From the NCBI GenBank assembly GCA_905234195.1, contig CAJOFR010000009.1:89383-153382 (forward strand): a stretch of 64,000 bases of DNA. Reading direction: 5' to 3'. This DNA is from an uncultured Selenomonadaceae bacterium (GTDB taxonomy: Bacteria; Bacillota; Negativicutes; Selenomonadales; Selenomonadaceae). A program made the translations under genes and the position numbers. A model generated the notes under the pieces. The model was not told the origin of the DNA. It saw nothing but the letters and a program-made list of their open reading frames with translations, and searched no databases. Numbering within the stretch: the first letter of the stretch is position 1; the number at the start of each line of letters is the position of its first letter. This document shows positions 16,710-25,927 of this stretch, piece after piece.

Positions 16710-18034
16710 TTTTCTTTTTCCATTCGTTTAACGAGCCGAACCAAAATTCGAGTGATACGCACGCCGTCGACTTCCTCAACGTAAAAAGTATTCCCTTCGT
16801 AAGAGGCAGTTTGTCCGACGCGCGGTTCACCGCCGATTCTGTCAGTCAGCCAGCCGCCGATTGTGTCAACGTCTTCGTCTTTAATTTCAATATCGAATTC
16901 ATCTTCAAGGTCTTCGAGTTTCATTTTCGCGTCAATGGAATAAATATTTTCGGCGCGGCGTTCGGATTCGGGACGCTCTTCCTCGTCGAACTCGTCTTGA
17001 ATTTCGCCGATAAGTTCTTCGACAATATCTTCAATCGTGACCATGCCGGAAGTGCCGCCGTATTCGTCGACGACAATCGCCAGTTGCGAACGATTTTTTT
17101 GCATCATCTTCAAAAGTACGCTGACGTCCATGCTTTCCGGGACAAAGAAAACTTTTCGCGCAAGTTTCGTCAAATTCGGCTTGAGTTGTTTGCCGCCGGC
17201 GAGCCGCCACGTGATTAAATCCTTGACGTGCAGAAAACCGATAATATGATCTTTATCCTCGTTGCAAATCGGGTAGCGCGTCATTTCCTCTTCGAGCATG
17301 GTGTTAAAATTTTCCTCGTAAGTTTTGTTCGTGTAGAGGCAAACCATGTCCGTGCGCGGCACCATAATTTCGCGAACACTAAGCTCCGTAAAATCGAAGA
17401 CGTTATCAACAAAATCAACTTCGGTATCGTCAACCAGACCTTGCTTGTGACTTTCCTCCATGAGCAGGCGAATTTCTTCGGGGTTGTGAGCGACTTCTCC
17501 TTCGCCGACATTATTCAGCCCCAAGTGTTTGGAAACAAAAGTTGCCGTGACGTTGAGCATTAAGACGAAAGGATACATGACTTTCCAGAAAATTAACATG
17601 GGCAGGGCGATTGACAGCAAAATTTTTTCGGAATTAGCTATCGCCATCGATTTCGGGGTAAGTTCTCCCAAAATTATGTGCATTGAAGTGATTATGGTGA
17701 ACGCCAGCGCGAAAGATATTGTGTGACCGAGTGTATCGCCGAGCCCGAAAGATTGAGTTATCGGCAAAATTAATTCCGCGACGAAAGGTTCACCGACCCA
17801 GCCGAGCCCCAGCGACGCCAAAGTTATTCCGAGTTGCGTGACGGAAAGTGCTTCGTCGAGTTCGTCAGTTAATTTTTTTGCGTAGACCGCGCGTTTATTT
17901 CCCTCTTGAATTAGAGTTTCGAGACGCGACGGGCGCATTTTTACGCAACAAAACTCCGCCGCGACGAAAAAACCGTTCATGGCGATTAAGAAGAATACCA
18001 AAAAAATTTGCAGTAGTATAGGGACAACGTCCAC
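16706..18034 (-). CDS. CNNM/CorC-family membrane protein with CBS domains
   Basis: 442 residues: an N-terminal DUF21 (CNNM) membrane domain with about four helices (about 1-190), two CBS domains (about 200-330; VREIMVPRTDMVCL, GFLHVKDLITW, VVDEYGGTSGMVTIEDIVEELIGEIQDEFDEE) and a C-terminal CorC/HlyC domain. The family is linked to Mg2+/Co2+ homeostasis and often misnamed hemolysin. The start is GTG 18034 behind GGAGGG. It is coupled to the downstream PilN-like gene. Confidence 0.92.
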   Translation of the reverse strand: MDVVPILLQIFLVFFLIAMNGFFVAAEFCCVKMRPSRLETLIQEGNKRAVYAKKLTDELDEALSVTQLGITLASLGLGWVGEPFVAELILPITQSFGLGDTLGHTISFALAFTIITSMHIILGELTPKSMAIANSEKILLSIALPMLIFWKVMYPFVLMLNVTATFVSKHLGLNNVGEGEVAHNPEEIRLLMEESHKQGLVDDTEVDFVDNVFDFTELSVREIMVPRTDMVCLYTNKTYEENFNTMLEEEMTRYPICNEDKDHIIGFLHVKDLITWRLAGGKQLKPNLTKLARKVFFVPESMDVSVLLKMMQKNRSQLAIVVDEYGGTSGMVTIEDIVEELIGEIQDEFDEEERPESERRAENIYSIDAKMKLEDLEDEFDIEIKDEDVDTIGGWLTDRIGGEPRVGQTASYEGNTFYVEEVDGVRITRILVRLVKRMEKEN

Positions 18035-18058
18035 GAAAAATTTTCCCTCCAGTTTTCG

Positions 18059-18913
18059 TTAAACAATCAGTTCGCGCTCGATAATTTCCCGCATAACTTC
18101 AAGGTCGGGCAGTTTTCCGGTGAAGAGCCTGTAGGATTCTCTTCCCTGCAGGAGCAACATTGACAGCCCGCTCAATGTGGGGTAGCCGAGTTCTTCAGCG
18201 GTTTGGAGCAATTTTGTTTTCGCCGGATTGTAAACTATATCGTAAACGAGCGCGCCTTCCGGCAAAAGTTTTAAATCGACGGGCGGCATTGCGTCGACGT
18301 TGGGGAACATTCCCAGCGGCGTCGTATTGATTAAAATATCCGCCGTCTGCATAACTTCCTTAAATTCATCCGTAGACCAATCCATTGCCTCGACGCTGCC
18401 ATAAAGTTGGAAGTCGTCGGAAAGGACTTTTGCCCTCTTCAAATTCCGCGCACCGATTGTAATATAACCTGCTCTGCGTTTGCACAGCCCCCACAAAACT
18501 GCACGCGCCGCGCCGCCCGCGCCGAGCACGACGGCGTTGCACTCTTCGGGGAGAAATTCAGCTTCAGCGAGCGCGGCAAGAAACCCCGTAACGTCGGTGT
18601 TGTAGCCGGTGAGCATACCGCCGTCATTTACGACGGTATTGACCGCGCCGATAACCATTGCGTCCGAATCAATCGCGTCGAGGTGAGTCAAAATACTCGT
18701 CTTGTGCGGAATTGTGACATTAATTCCGCGAAAATCCAGACCCTTCACGCCGTCGACGGCGAGCATCAATCTTCCGGCTTGAATCGGCATCGCGATATAG
18801 TTGTAGTTCGGGAAACCCGCCGCCTTAAAAGCCGCCATGTACATTTTCGGGGACATAGAATGACCGACCGGCCAACCGATTATCCCGAAATTTCTTATTT
18901 CATTTGAAGACAA
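18059..18913 (-). CDS. aroE: Shikimate dehydrogenase
   Basis: 284 residues with the substrate motif GHSMSPKMYMAAF, catalytic lysine region INVTIPHKTSI, NTDVTGFL and the NADP-binding loop VVLGAGGAARAV. It reduces 3-dehydroshikimate to shikimate in the chorismate pathway. Start choice: the frame can begin at GTG 18922, but that codon overlaps the AGGAG site. TTG at 18913 lies 8 bases after it and is preferred. It lies 17 bases downstream of the nicotinate phosphoribosyltransferase, so they are probably co-transcribed. Confidence 0.95.
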   Translation of the reverse strand: MSSNEIRNFGIIGWPVGHSMSPKMYMAAFKAAGFPNYNYIAMPIQAGRLMLAVDGVKGLDFRGINVTIPHKTSILTHLDAIDSDAMVIGAVNTVVNDGGMLTGYNTDVTGFLAALAEAEFLPEECNAVVLGAGGAARAVLWGLCKRRAGYITIGARNLKRAKVLSDDFQLYGSVEAMDWSTDEFKEVMQTADILINTTPLGMFPNVDAMPPVDLKLLPEGALVYDIVYNPAKTKLLQTAEELGYPTLSGLSMLLLQGRESYRLFTGKLPDLEVMREIIERELIV

Positions 18914-18929
18914 AATAGTCACTCCTTTT

Positions 18930-20390
18930 CTAGGAATTAAATTGCGAACGAGTTTTATAGAGCAAATTCATTTTCATTTCGTAATAATTTGGTGTCATGT
19001 CAAGATAATGGTGATGGGGATTCTCGAAACGCTGTTCCTCTTGCCAAATTTCGTTGGACAGCTGATTTTTCACGTAGTCACGAATTTCCTGCAACGTCGG
19101 CAAATTTTCGACGCGCCGCCCGTCTTTCACGTAGAGTTTCAAAAGTTTTTTCGCCGTACAATTTTTAAACTCCCGTTGCTTCCACGGCTTGACGGGGTCA
19201 ATATATCTGAACGGCTTCGACAAATCAACTTCCTCGTCCATTAAAGCGAGCATATCCGCGACGGCTTGATTGTTTTCGTCGTAAATGCGATAAACATTTT
19301 TCAAGCCGGGGTTGGTAATTTTCCCGACGTTTTCGCTGACTTTGATGCGCGGCAAAAATTCCCCGCCCTCATTTACGGCAACGATTTTGTAGACCGCGCC
19401 GAAAACCGGTTCAGATTTTGCGGTGATAAGTCTTTCGCCGACTCCGAAACTGTCAATCGCCGCGCCCTGATTCAAAAGGGAAGTTATTGTAAATTCGTCG
19501 AGGCTGTTTGAAACGATAATCTTGCAGTCCGTCAAGCCGGCGTCGTCAAGCATTTTTCTGACGCGCTTGGAAAGATAAGCAAGGTCGCCCGAATCAACCC
19601 GCACGCCCTTCAAGCGATTGCCCATTGGCTCCAAAACTTCCTTCGCGATACGAATTGCATTGGGTACGCCGCTGTGAATGACGTCATAAGTATCGACAAG
19701 CAGGACAGTAGACTGGGGATAAACTTCGGCGTAGCGTTTGAAGGCGTCGAACTCGTCGCGGAAATACATGATCCAGCTGTGCGCCATTGTGCCGTTCACG
19801 GGGATGCCGAAAGATTGTCCGGCTGAAACGGTTGCCGTGCCGTTGACGCCGCCGATAAAAGCAGCCCGCGCGCCTAAAGTTGCCGCGTCCATGTTATGAG
19901 CACGCCGCGCCCCGAAGTCTGAAACGAATCTGCCTTCTGCCGCGCGAACAATTCTGCGCGCCTTAGTCGCAATCAGTGATTGGTGGTTAATCTGCGTGAG
20001 AATCGACGTCTCAATCAGTTGCGCGTCAATCAAATCCGCAATGACAGTCATAAAAGGTTCGTTGGGGTACATGATTGTACCTTCGGGGAAAGAATAAATG
20101 TCGCCATGAAAACGAAAATCTTTGAGGTAATTCAAAAAACCTTCGTCGAAAAGATTTTGCGCGCGAAAATATTCGACGTCCTCTTCTCTGAAGTGCATGT
20201 TTTCGATATACTCAATAATTTGTTCGAGCCCCGCAAAAATTGCAAAGCCGCCGCCATCGGGGTTGCGCCGATAAAAAACGTCGAAGGCAACCTGCGTATT
20301 TTCGCCGCCGTTTTTGAAATAACCGTTCGCCATAGTCATCTCGTAAAAATCCATCATCATGCTGATGTTGCGCTTGTCAAACTGCGTCAT
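18930..20390 (-). CDS. pncB: Nicotinate phosphoribosyltransferase
   Basis: 486 residues, the usual length. Family motifs: DFYEMTMANGYF at the N-terminus, GTMAHSWIMYF, LLVDTYD, RVDSGDLAYLSK, SNSLDEF and FGVGERLITAKSEPVFG. It makes nicotinate mononucleotide from nicotinate and PRPP in the Preiss-Handler NAD salvage route. The ATG start follows CGGAGG. A good promoter lies 39-67 bases upstream. Confidence 0.95.
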   Translation of the reverse strand: MTQFDKRNISMMMDFYEMTMANGYFKNGGENTQVAFDVFYRRNPDGGGFAIFAGLEQIIEYIENMHFREEDVEYFRAQNLFDEGFLNYLKDFRFHGDIYSFPEGTIMYPNEPFMTVIADLIDAQLIETSILTQINHQSLIATKARRIVRAAEGRFVSDFGARRAHNMDAATLGARAAFIGGVNGTATVSAGQSFGIPVNGTMAHSWIMYFRDEFDAFKRYAEVYPQSTVLLVDTYDVIHSGVPNAIRIAKEVLEPMGNRLKGVRVDSGDLAYLSKRVRKMLDDAGLTDCKIIVSNSLDEFTITSLLNQGAAIDSFGVGERLITAKSEPVFGAVYKIVAVNEGGEFLPRIKVSENVGKITNPGLKNVYRIYDENNQAVADMLALMDEEVDLSKPFRYIDPVKPWKQREFKNCTAKKLLKLYVKDGRRVENLPTLQEIRDYVKNQLSNEIWQEEQRFENPHHHYLDMTPNYYEMKMNLLYKTRSQFNS

Positions 20391-20428
20391 AAAAAAATCC
20401 TCCGTGCAGAATTTTAAGCCGATAAAGA

Positions 20429-20457
20429 TTTATATCATATATAAGGAACATTGTCAA
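20429..20457 (-). promoter_or_regulatory. Promoter of pncB-aroE
   Basis: On the minus strand TTGACA (20457-20452), 17-base spacer, TATAAA (20434-20429). It is back to back with the plus-strand promoter of the contractile-injection trio. Confidence 0.75.
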
Positions 20458-20493
20458 AAATTCTGATTGATTTTCTCAAAAAATTTTCGTTGG

Positions 20494-20522
20494 TTGACTT
20501 TGATTTTGATTGCCGCTAAAAT
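20494..20522 (+). promoter_or_regulatory. Promoter of the putative baseplate trio
   Basis: TTGACT (20494-20499), 17-base spacer, TAAAAT (20517-20522), 49 bases before the TTG start at 20571. It marks the left boundary of the contractile-injection locus. Confidence 0.7.
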
Positions 20523-20570
20523 TGTATCACGCATGAAATTTTCTTTCAAGTCAAAGGAGGCGGTGATAGG

Positions 20571-21863
20571 TTGGGATTATTTGACAGCGATTTTAATATC
20601 GAAAATTATGTTCGGCAAAGGATACCGGAGATAAAAAATCTTGAGAACAGGGAGCTTTTCAAAAAGATTGTCGGCGGATCTGTCATTGAGTTTTATAAGC
20701 ACGTGAAGACGGAGTATGACGCGCTGGAGAAAAGAGTTTTCGAGCAAGCCCCGAAGGCGAACAGGATGCCGGATTTAATTACGTGCGTGGTTCCTGCAGA
20801 AAAATACGACTTGACTGACGAAAATATGAAGCCGCTTTTCGCCGAAGACCTGGGCGAAACAAAAATCGACGCGCAGGAAATGATAGACGCGGTGAACAAC
20901 GGCAGAGAATTTTTTCTTTATACGTGCATGATACGGGCGGATTTTTTGGAGCTGGAAAAATTGTCGAGCGCGGGGAGAATTTTTAAGGGCGTGATTGAAA
21001 GTGAGTTTGGAGAAACCCCCGCAGAATTTATTTTGAAACCAAACGAGAAATACCGCAAAAAAGCGGAAGAGCTTTACAAAATTTCGAGGCTGAATTATTT
21101 GCCGTGGCGCAGTCTAAATCTCTCGTACTTCTACAAACTTTTCGACGTCTATGTCGTGAAGATTGAGGATTGGGACGAGCAGCTTGAGGTTGAAAAAGTT
21201 TCGGTGGAGTTTGACGAATTTAGCGGAAGGATTTTAAATCGTCCGCTCCCGCTGTGGAATATCGAGGAAGTTTTGATAAAGGCGAACTCGTACCCACAAC
21301 CTGCTGTTGACAGAAAATATTACGAGCATTTTTTGTACCAGAAACAATTTAACTCGGAGCATAAATATTTGTTGAAGGAGAGCGATTTTCTGATTAGAAA
21401 TATTTTTTGGGAGGGCGGGGACTTGTACATAATTTGCGACAGCGACACGCCCGGCGACTGGAAATTTTATGAGTTCCTTCCCGCGCCGGATCCAAAAAAT
21501 TACGAGAATCCTTTGATTGGTAACGAGCAAAATGAAAGTTTTTCGCGAAACATGACGGAATATTTCGGGCAGAGGATAAAGACGCGCACCGAAGTTGTGA
21601 GATTTTTTAATTCTTTCAAGTGCATGGAGCATTTGAATTTTGTCGACGCGAAAATTATTGACGAGCGAAAAATTTTTGAGAGCTACTCTATGGAAAAATT
21701 TATCGACTACGAATATCGCACGGGCGACAGGGAAAATTTTTTCGAGTTTTCTTTCAGACCGAAGGACGAAGATTTTTATTTGAATCGCGATTTAATCAGC
21801 TTCCTCACGACAGAAATTCAGCACCTGTTCCCCGAATATAATTGCGTTGGAAAGTTGGTGTGA
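20571..21863 (+). CDS. Contractile-injection locus protein 1, putative baseplate component
   Basis: 430 residues; I do not recognise the family. It is soluble, mixed alpha/beta, without signal peptide, and has a block of aromatic and acidic residues after position 170 (LNYLPWRSLNLSYFYKLFDVY). The start is TTG 20571 ten bases after AAAGGAGG. It leads a three-gene plus-strand unit with overlapping or tightly spaced genes that converges on the spike/effector operon. By position and by lack of other candidates, it may be a baseplate (TssF/TssG-like or wedge) protein; this is inference from context only. Confidence 0.5.
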   Translation: MGLFDSDFNIENYVRQRIPEIKNLENRELFKKIVGGSVIEFYKHVKTEYDALEKRVFEQAPKANRMPDLITCVVPAEKYDLTDENMKPLFAEDLGETKIDAQEMIDAVNNGREFFLYTCMIRADFLELEKLSSAGRIFKGVIESEFGETPAEFILKPNEKYRKKAEELYKISRLNYLPWRSLNLSYFYKLFDVYVVKIEDWDEQLEVEKVSVEFDEFSGRILNRPLPLWNIEEVLIKANSYPQPAVDRKYYEHFLYQKQFNSEHKYLLKESDFLIRNIFWEGGDLYIICDSDTPGDWKFYEFLPAPDPKNYENPLIGNEQNESFSRNMTEYFGQRIKTRTEVVRFFNSFKCMEHLNFVDAKIIDERKIFESYSMEKFIDYEYRTGDRENFFEFSFRPKDEDFYLNRDLISFLTTEIQHLFPEYNCVGKLV

Positions 21864-22573
21864 CTTTGAATTTTATTTGGGATATTGTTTTGCAGGCGGC
21901 GAAGGACGATTTTTCTTCGGAGGAACTTTTTTTCAAGCCCGCAAAAAATTTCAGTCCGTATTACGAACAATCTTTCGACTGCATAAATCAAAAGCACGTC
22001 GACCGCGCCGAAATCGAAATAAATCCGCTGATGAGGTTTTCCCCGATTTTTGAATACCTTTTGCACCCCGACGTTAAGGACTTGATTTTTGCGAGGCAGA
22101 AGGAATTTATTTTGTTTCTCTTCGATTTTCTGACGCACATTTTATCCGAAATAGATTTATGTCACGGCATGACGCGGCGGGAATTTTATATCAGACAAAT
22201 TCGGCGGGAACTTTTGGACGGAACTTTTGGCGAGGTTGCAAAAATCGGGATGTCGAGTTTAAAACGTGCACAACAGGTTGCGGTTGCCGACGAACTTTTA
22301 CGCGTCATGGAGACCGGCTCCGGCGTCCAATCTTTTTGCAACGTCATGAAACAAATTTTTCAGGGCTGTATCGTTTATCAAAATCGTTTTCACCCGCAAA
22401 AAATTTACGTGTATATCGGCAGGGAGCGTGACGAAATTTTGCAGAACGAATGGCAGATGGTACGCGAAACTTTTTTGCCGATTGACATTGAAGTAAAAAT
22501 TTTTTGGGCGGAGCATTTTGGAATTTTGGGCGTCAATGAAACGATGTTGGCCGACAAAATTGCAATTTTTTAG
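21860..22573 (+). CDS. Contractile-injection locus protein 2, putative baseplate component
   Basis: 237 residues, family not recognised. The GTG start overlaps the upstream stop (GTGA), which implies translational coupling; an earlier in-frame TTG at 21842 is possible. The body is helical. The C-terminal part (FLPIDIEVKIFWAEHFGILGVNETMLADKI) is vaguely like the ends of phage tail/baseplate proteins of the P2 gpI or TssG type. Coupling to its neighbours suggests a stoichiometric complex. The specific assignment is weak. Confidence 0.5.
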   Translation: MTLNFIWDIVLQAAKDDFSSEELFFKPAKNFSPYYEQSFDCINQKHVDRAEIEINPLMRFSPIFEYLLHPDVKDLIFARQKEFILFLFDFLTHILSEIDLCHGMTRREFYIRQIRRELLDGTFGEVAKIGMSSLKRAQQVAVADELLRVMETGSGVQSFCNVMKQIFQGCIVYQNRFHPQKIYVYIGRERDEILQNEWQMVRETFLPIDIEVKIFWAEHFGILGVNETMLADKIAIF

Positions 22574-22584
22574 GAGATTTTAAA

Positions 22585-23358
22585 ATGAACGAGCAAAAAT
22601 ATCCCCGTCTGGAAAAACTGCACATTTTAAGGACGGAGGCACTTTGCAGCATGCGAGACCGCGCCTTCGACACGCCGCAATTTTTTTTCAAGAATCACAG
22701 CGACGGAATTTTGAGCGGTTGCGAGTTGCACACGACGAAAAATTCTATCACATTGAGCGCGGGAATAATCCTGCACAATAATTTTCTTTACCTTATCAAA
22801 AATGAAATGTCCGTGAACTACGCGCCGACTGAAGAATATGTCATGCTGAAAATTATTTTTGAGCCGGAAATTTTGAGCGAGAATTTTATTCAGCGCAATG
22901 TGAAAATTATTTTGTCCGACGATATGAATATTTCGGATAGCGAAATGGAGCTTTGCAGGTTTAAATTGAAAAGGGGCGCGGTTCTTCGCACGAAGTACAC
23001 GGATTTTTTTGACAGGGCTACGGAATTTGATACGATAAATTCAATAAACGTGCCTTACTCCTCGAAAAATGAAAGCACTCTTTCGCCGGAAATAACTTTT
23101 GCGTTCGCGCAGGAGGCGAAAAATTTTGAACTTGAGCCCGAAGATTTTAGTTTCTGTCAGGCGGCGTTGAGCAGGGAGACTCTTTCAGCCGAGCAAATTT
23201 CTTTTTACGTCGAGCGCAGATTAAAAATTGAGTTGCCGGACAAAAAAAATCAGACACTCTACGATAACTTGTGTCTGATTTTGCAGGAGATAATTTCCGG
23301 CAGAAAACGTGAGCTGAAAAATTTCGGTCGTCGTCGCAGAGGAATTTTACTTGACTGA
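22585..23358 (+). CDS. Contractile-injection locus protein 3, putative TssK-like adaptor
   Basis: 257 residues. The N-terminal half has the beta-rich pattern of phage baseplate/adaptor proteins (DGILSGCELHTTKNSITLSAGIILHNNFLYLI). The C-terminal half is charged and helical, ending in a basic tail. In T6SS, TssK adaptors link baseplate to membrane complex, and this is the closest analogue I can suggest. ATG start behind TAGGAGA. It overlaps the convergent gene at 23347 by 12 bases. The family was not identified by direct motif, so the role is inference. Confidence 0.5.
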   Translation: MNEQKYPRLEKLHILRTEALCSMRDRAFDTPQFFFKNHSDGILSGCELHTTKNSITLSAGIILHNNFLYLIKNEMSVNYAPTEEYVMLKIIFEPEILSENFIQRNVKIILSDDMNISDSEMELCRFKLKRGAVLRTKYTDFFDRATEFDTINSINVPYSSKNESTLSPEITFAFAQEAKNFELEPEDFSFCQAALSRETLSAEQISFYVERRLKIELPDKKNQTLYDNLCLILQEIISGRKRELKNFGRRRRGILLD

Positions 23359-23889
23359 AATTTTTTCGAGGAGGACGCCGACGGGCTGACGACGCAAAAA
23401 ACATTCTGCCGCGTCGAGATTCAGCAACCAAATATCTTCCGCCGGCAAAGTGCAATGCAAAATTCTTTTCCCCGCGAAAATTTTTTCTTCGAGAAATTTT
23501 GAATCCAGAACCAATTTTTTTGCCTTGCCTAACAAAATCAAACTGTCTTCGCTGATAATTTTGGAGGTCGGCAAAAACGGCAACCAGTACAGTGGCATCG
23601 CCGCCTTTTCCCTGCGCGAAATTTCGTAGAGTTGCACGCCTTTAAATTCCAAATCCGGATCCAGGAATTTGAAAAGTTGTTGCAGTCTGTCATGAATCAA
23701 GAGGGTCGGCTCAAACAAAACGTCGCACTCAATAATTTTCCCACTGTAAAAAGCAACGGCGTCGTCGATTTTTGAAAAAGTTTTCTCGTCGACGAAGTAC
23801 GGATAATTTTTTCTGTTGAAGTTCCCGCCGTCCGCGATACCAGGCGCGTCGGGATCTTTTTTTATTTGAAACCATTCAGTCTGCATCAT
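23347..23889 (-). CDS. Uncharacterised protein, possibly Imm11-like (DUF1629) immunity protein
   Basis: 180 residues, soluble, no signal peptide. It reads like a small globular alpha/beta protein (GVQLYEISRREKAAMPLYWLPFLP; KKLVLDSKFLEEKIFAGKRI) and has a faint resemblance to Imm11/DUF1629 proteins found beside polymorphic toxins and T6SS cargo. It is the last gene of the minus-strand spike operon, 12 bases after the long tube-fold gene, the usual place for an immunity gene. If so, the cognate effector could be the tail of that neighbour. Low certainty. Confidence 0.45.
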   Translation of the reverse strand: MMQTEWFQIKKDPDAPGIADGGNFNRKNYPYFVDEKTFSKIDDAVAFYSGKIIECDVLFEPTLLIHDRLQQLFKFLDPDLEFKGVQLYEISRREKAAMPLYWLPFLPTSKIISEDSLILLGKAKKLVLDSKFLEEKIFAGKRILHCTLPAEDIWLLNLDAAECFLRRQPVGVLLEKISVK

Positions 23890-23901
23890 TTTTTGTAGCC
23901 G

Positions 23902-24927
23902 TCAATCTTTCTCGTCGTCGCCTTCGTCGTCGTCCTTTTTCTTTTTCTTTTTCTCTACCGGTTTGCCGTCGATAATATTATCCACAATGTAATCTTTGTG
24001 CTTAGCGATAGCGTCGGCAAGTTCGTCGTCGGGATTCCAGGCAGAGCCGTCAACAAAAGCCCCCTCAATATCTTTGGAAGCCATCTTCGCACCTTTGGCA
24101 ACGTGGCGCATTTTCTTTAACTTATCCATTGCCTCCTCGTTATCTTTGTCCACGAAAACTTCAGCGGCGTCGGCGGCTGCATCAATAACTTTGCTCGAAG
24201 ATTTTGCGACAGTGGACACGTCGGACATAAAGGAAGTAAAAGATTGCTCGAAGGAAGGTCCTTGCACTTCAATGGACGGTACGTTTTGTTGGGCGGGTTG
24301 CTGACCGGGCTGTTGCTGACCGGGAACAGGAATAGTTACAGCCATTACCAGCGTGAAATGTCCTTCGCCGTTTTTGTCGAAGTATTCTTCGTAACTGTCG
24401 ACGTAAGCCCTTTTCAGAATCAACGCCCTAAATCGGCGGTCGTCCGTCGCAAAAACTGTAGCCACCACGTCGCGATAATAAGCGTCGTCCGCAGAACCTA
24501 TCGGAGTATTCGCCCACTTCCAAATTCGTGACGCATCCTTTTTCTTCGCGGTTTCCTTGCCCAACGTGAAAAATAAATTCGGCATCTCTATATTGCCCTT
24601 CACGGTGAGAACGTGCTTGACGTCTTTCTTTACCACATCCGTCAAGTTGGAAGTGTTCGCCAAATTATTTGCGTTGAGTTCGTATTTGGTGTGCTTGTCT
24701 ATGAACGTTTTAAAATACATCTCCTGAACCATGTCGCCGTTGAGTGCAACGCTGTTCTCGTTCGTAAGATGTTTTGCGTACATGTCGAAAAAATCAAAGC
24801 CCGCCGCATCTTCCACAACGCTGAGTGCCGCGTCTGCAGCATGTATGCCAATCTTCGTGTCACCTACAAATTTATCGACTTTACCTTTGTCAGCATCGCC
24901 GGCTAAAATATAAAGCGCGTAGTTCAT
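23902..24927 (-). CDS. Hcp-like tube-fold protein with C-terminal extension
   Basis: 341 residues. The first ~200 resemble an Hcp/gp19-type tube fold: RFRALILKRAYVDSYEEYFDKNGEGHFTLVMAVTI matches the beta-hairpin signature also seen in the two small tube proteins at 34904 and 35344. Then follow a Gln/Pro-rich linker (about 205-220), a helical region (about 225-310) and a Lys-run/Asp-Glu-run tail. The start is ATG 24927 behind GGGAGG, not the TTG two codons earlier. Extended Hcp proteins can carry effectors, and the tail may be cargo or a docking segment. Its place in the spike operon, apart from the other tube genes, supports a specialised (tip or effector) subunit. Confidence 0.6.
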   Translation of the reverse strand: MNYALYILAGDADKGKVDKFVGDTKIGIHAADAALSVVEDAAGFDFFDMYAKHLTNENSVALNGDMVQEMYFKTFIDKHTKYELNANNLANTSNLTDVVKKDVKHVLTVKGNIEMPNLFFTLGKETAKKKDASRIWKWANTPIGSADDAYYRDVVATVFATDDRRFRALILKRAYVDSYEEYFDKNGEGHFTLVMAVTIPVPGQQQPGQQPAQQNVPSIEVQGPSFEQSFTSFMSDVSTVAKSSSKVIDAAADAAEVFVDKDNEEAMDKLKKMRHVAKGAKMASKDIEGAFVDGSAWNPDDELADAIAKHKDYIVDNIIDGKPVEKKKKKKDDDEGDDEKD

Positions 24928-24942
24928 TTTCAACCCTCCCGA

Positions 24943-25926
24943 TTATTTTTCAAGACAATCTATTTTTTTCAGCTGCGCGAAATCGCAATCCGCAAAATTC
25001 GTGTTCAGCAAAAAGCAATGATACATTCTGAACGGCGCAAAGTATTCGTCCTCCGAAACATCCGCAGGGTTTGAAGTGCAATTTTTAAACGAGCAGTCCT
25101 TTAAGTAGCACTCAAAAAAATCTCCGCCGGCAAATTTTGCGCCTGTAAACTCCGTCGAAGTGAACCTGCACTTAAAAAAACGCGCGTCGGCTAAATCTAC
25201 ATTCGAGAAAACAAAATTGTCGAAGGTGCATTCCTCGAAGGAACAGCCACGCAAATTTAAATCTTGAAAATTTTTTCTGCGGTAAAATTTTTTTGTGACA
25301 GGTCGAAAAGTTGTATCCTCGTTCGCGTCGGGATTCAGCAAGTCAATTTCCGGCAACCGCGCAAAAACTTTTTCCTGCCAATCCAGATAAGTCCCGAACG
25401 TCACGTAAAAATTTTCCGCCTTGTTCAGTTCGTCAAACTCTTTGTAATAAGTCAGGCGGTAGGCAAAATATTTCAAGTAGCAGGCAAAAATATAAACGAG
25501 CTTATCCAGCGTCCCCCAGAACAGAGATTTTATTTCGACCTTGCTGATTTTACTGCGGATATAAAATTTTTCGTCCAGCGCGTCAGAAACAAACTCCTCC
25601 CAATATTTCAGCAGAAAATCCGCACTCATGCGACTGCGCGAAAAACTTTCTCCGTAAACCCATTCTTCGTTATAGAAATCAATTTGCAGGGCGGGTTTAT
25701 TTTCAACGACGGAAGTATTCAAAAACGAAACGCTGATATACGCGCAGATTGTGCCTTCAGATTTTTGGACGTCGTGAGCGTTTTTCATGGCAAGTTTCAT
25801 TTCTTCAAGAAAATTTTTTCGGATCGTCGAAAGGTTTTCGCTGAAAAACGCGCTCGATTTATTTAAAAACTCCGGCTCCAATTTTTCATAGCGTTGCGTT
25901 TGATATTCTTCAAAGGTCTGTATCAT
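24943..25926 (-). CDS. Pentapeptide-repeat protein of the spike operon
   Basis: 327 residues. The first ~205 form an unknown, largely helical domain; the rest is a pentapeptide-repeat right-handed beta-helix (RGCSFEECTFDNFVFSNVDLADARFFKCRFTSTEFTGAKFAGGDFF). The upstream VgrG-like gene ends at 25928, and the ATG chosen is adjacent (TGAAATG); a GTG at 25935 would overlap it. Pentapeptide proteins occur as T6SS accessory or cargo proteins, so this may be an effector, adaptor or spike extension. No catalytic motif is seen. Confidence 0.75.
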   Translation of the reverse strand: MIQTFEEYQTQRYEKLEPEFLNKSSAFFSENLSTIRKNFLEEMKLAMKNAHDVQKSEGTICAYISVSFLNTSVVENKPALQIDFYNEEWVYGESFSRSRMSADFLLKYWEEFVSDALDEKFYIRSKISKVEIKSLFWGTLDKLVYIFACYLKYFAYRLTYYKEFDELNKAENFYVTFGTYLDWQEKVFARLPEIDLLNPDANEDTTFRPVTKKFYRRKNFQDLNLRGCSFEECTFDNFVFSNVDLADARFFKCRFTSTEFTGAKFAGGDFFECYLKDCSFKNCTSNPADVSEDEYFAPFRMYHCFLLNTNFADCDFAQLKKIDCLEK

Positions 25927-25927
25927 T

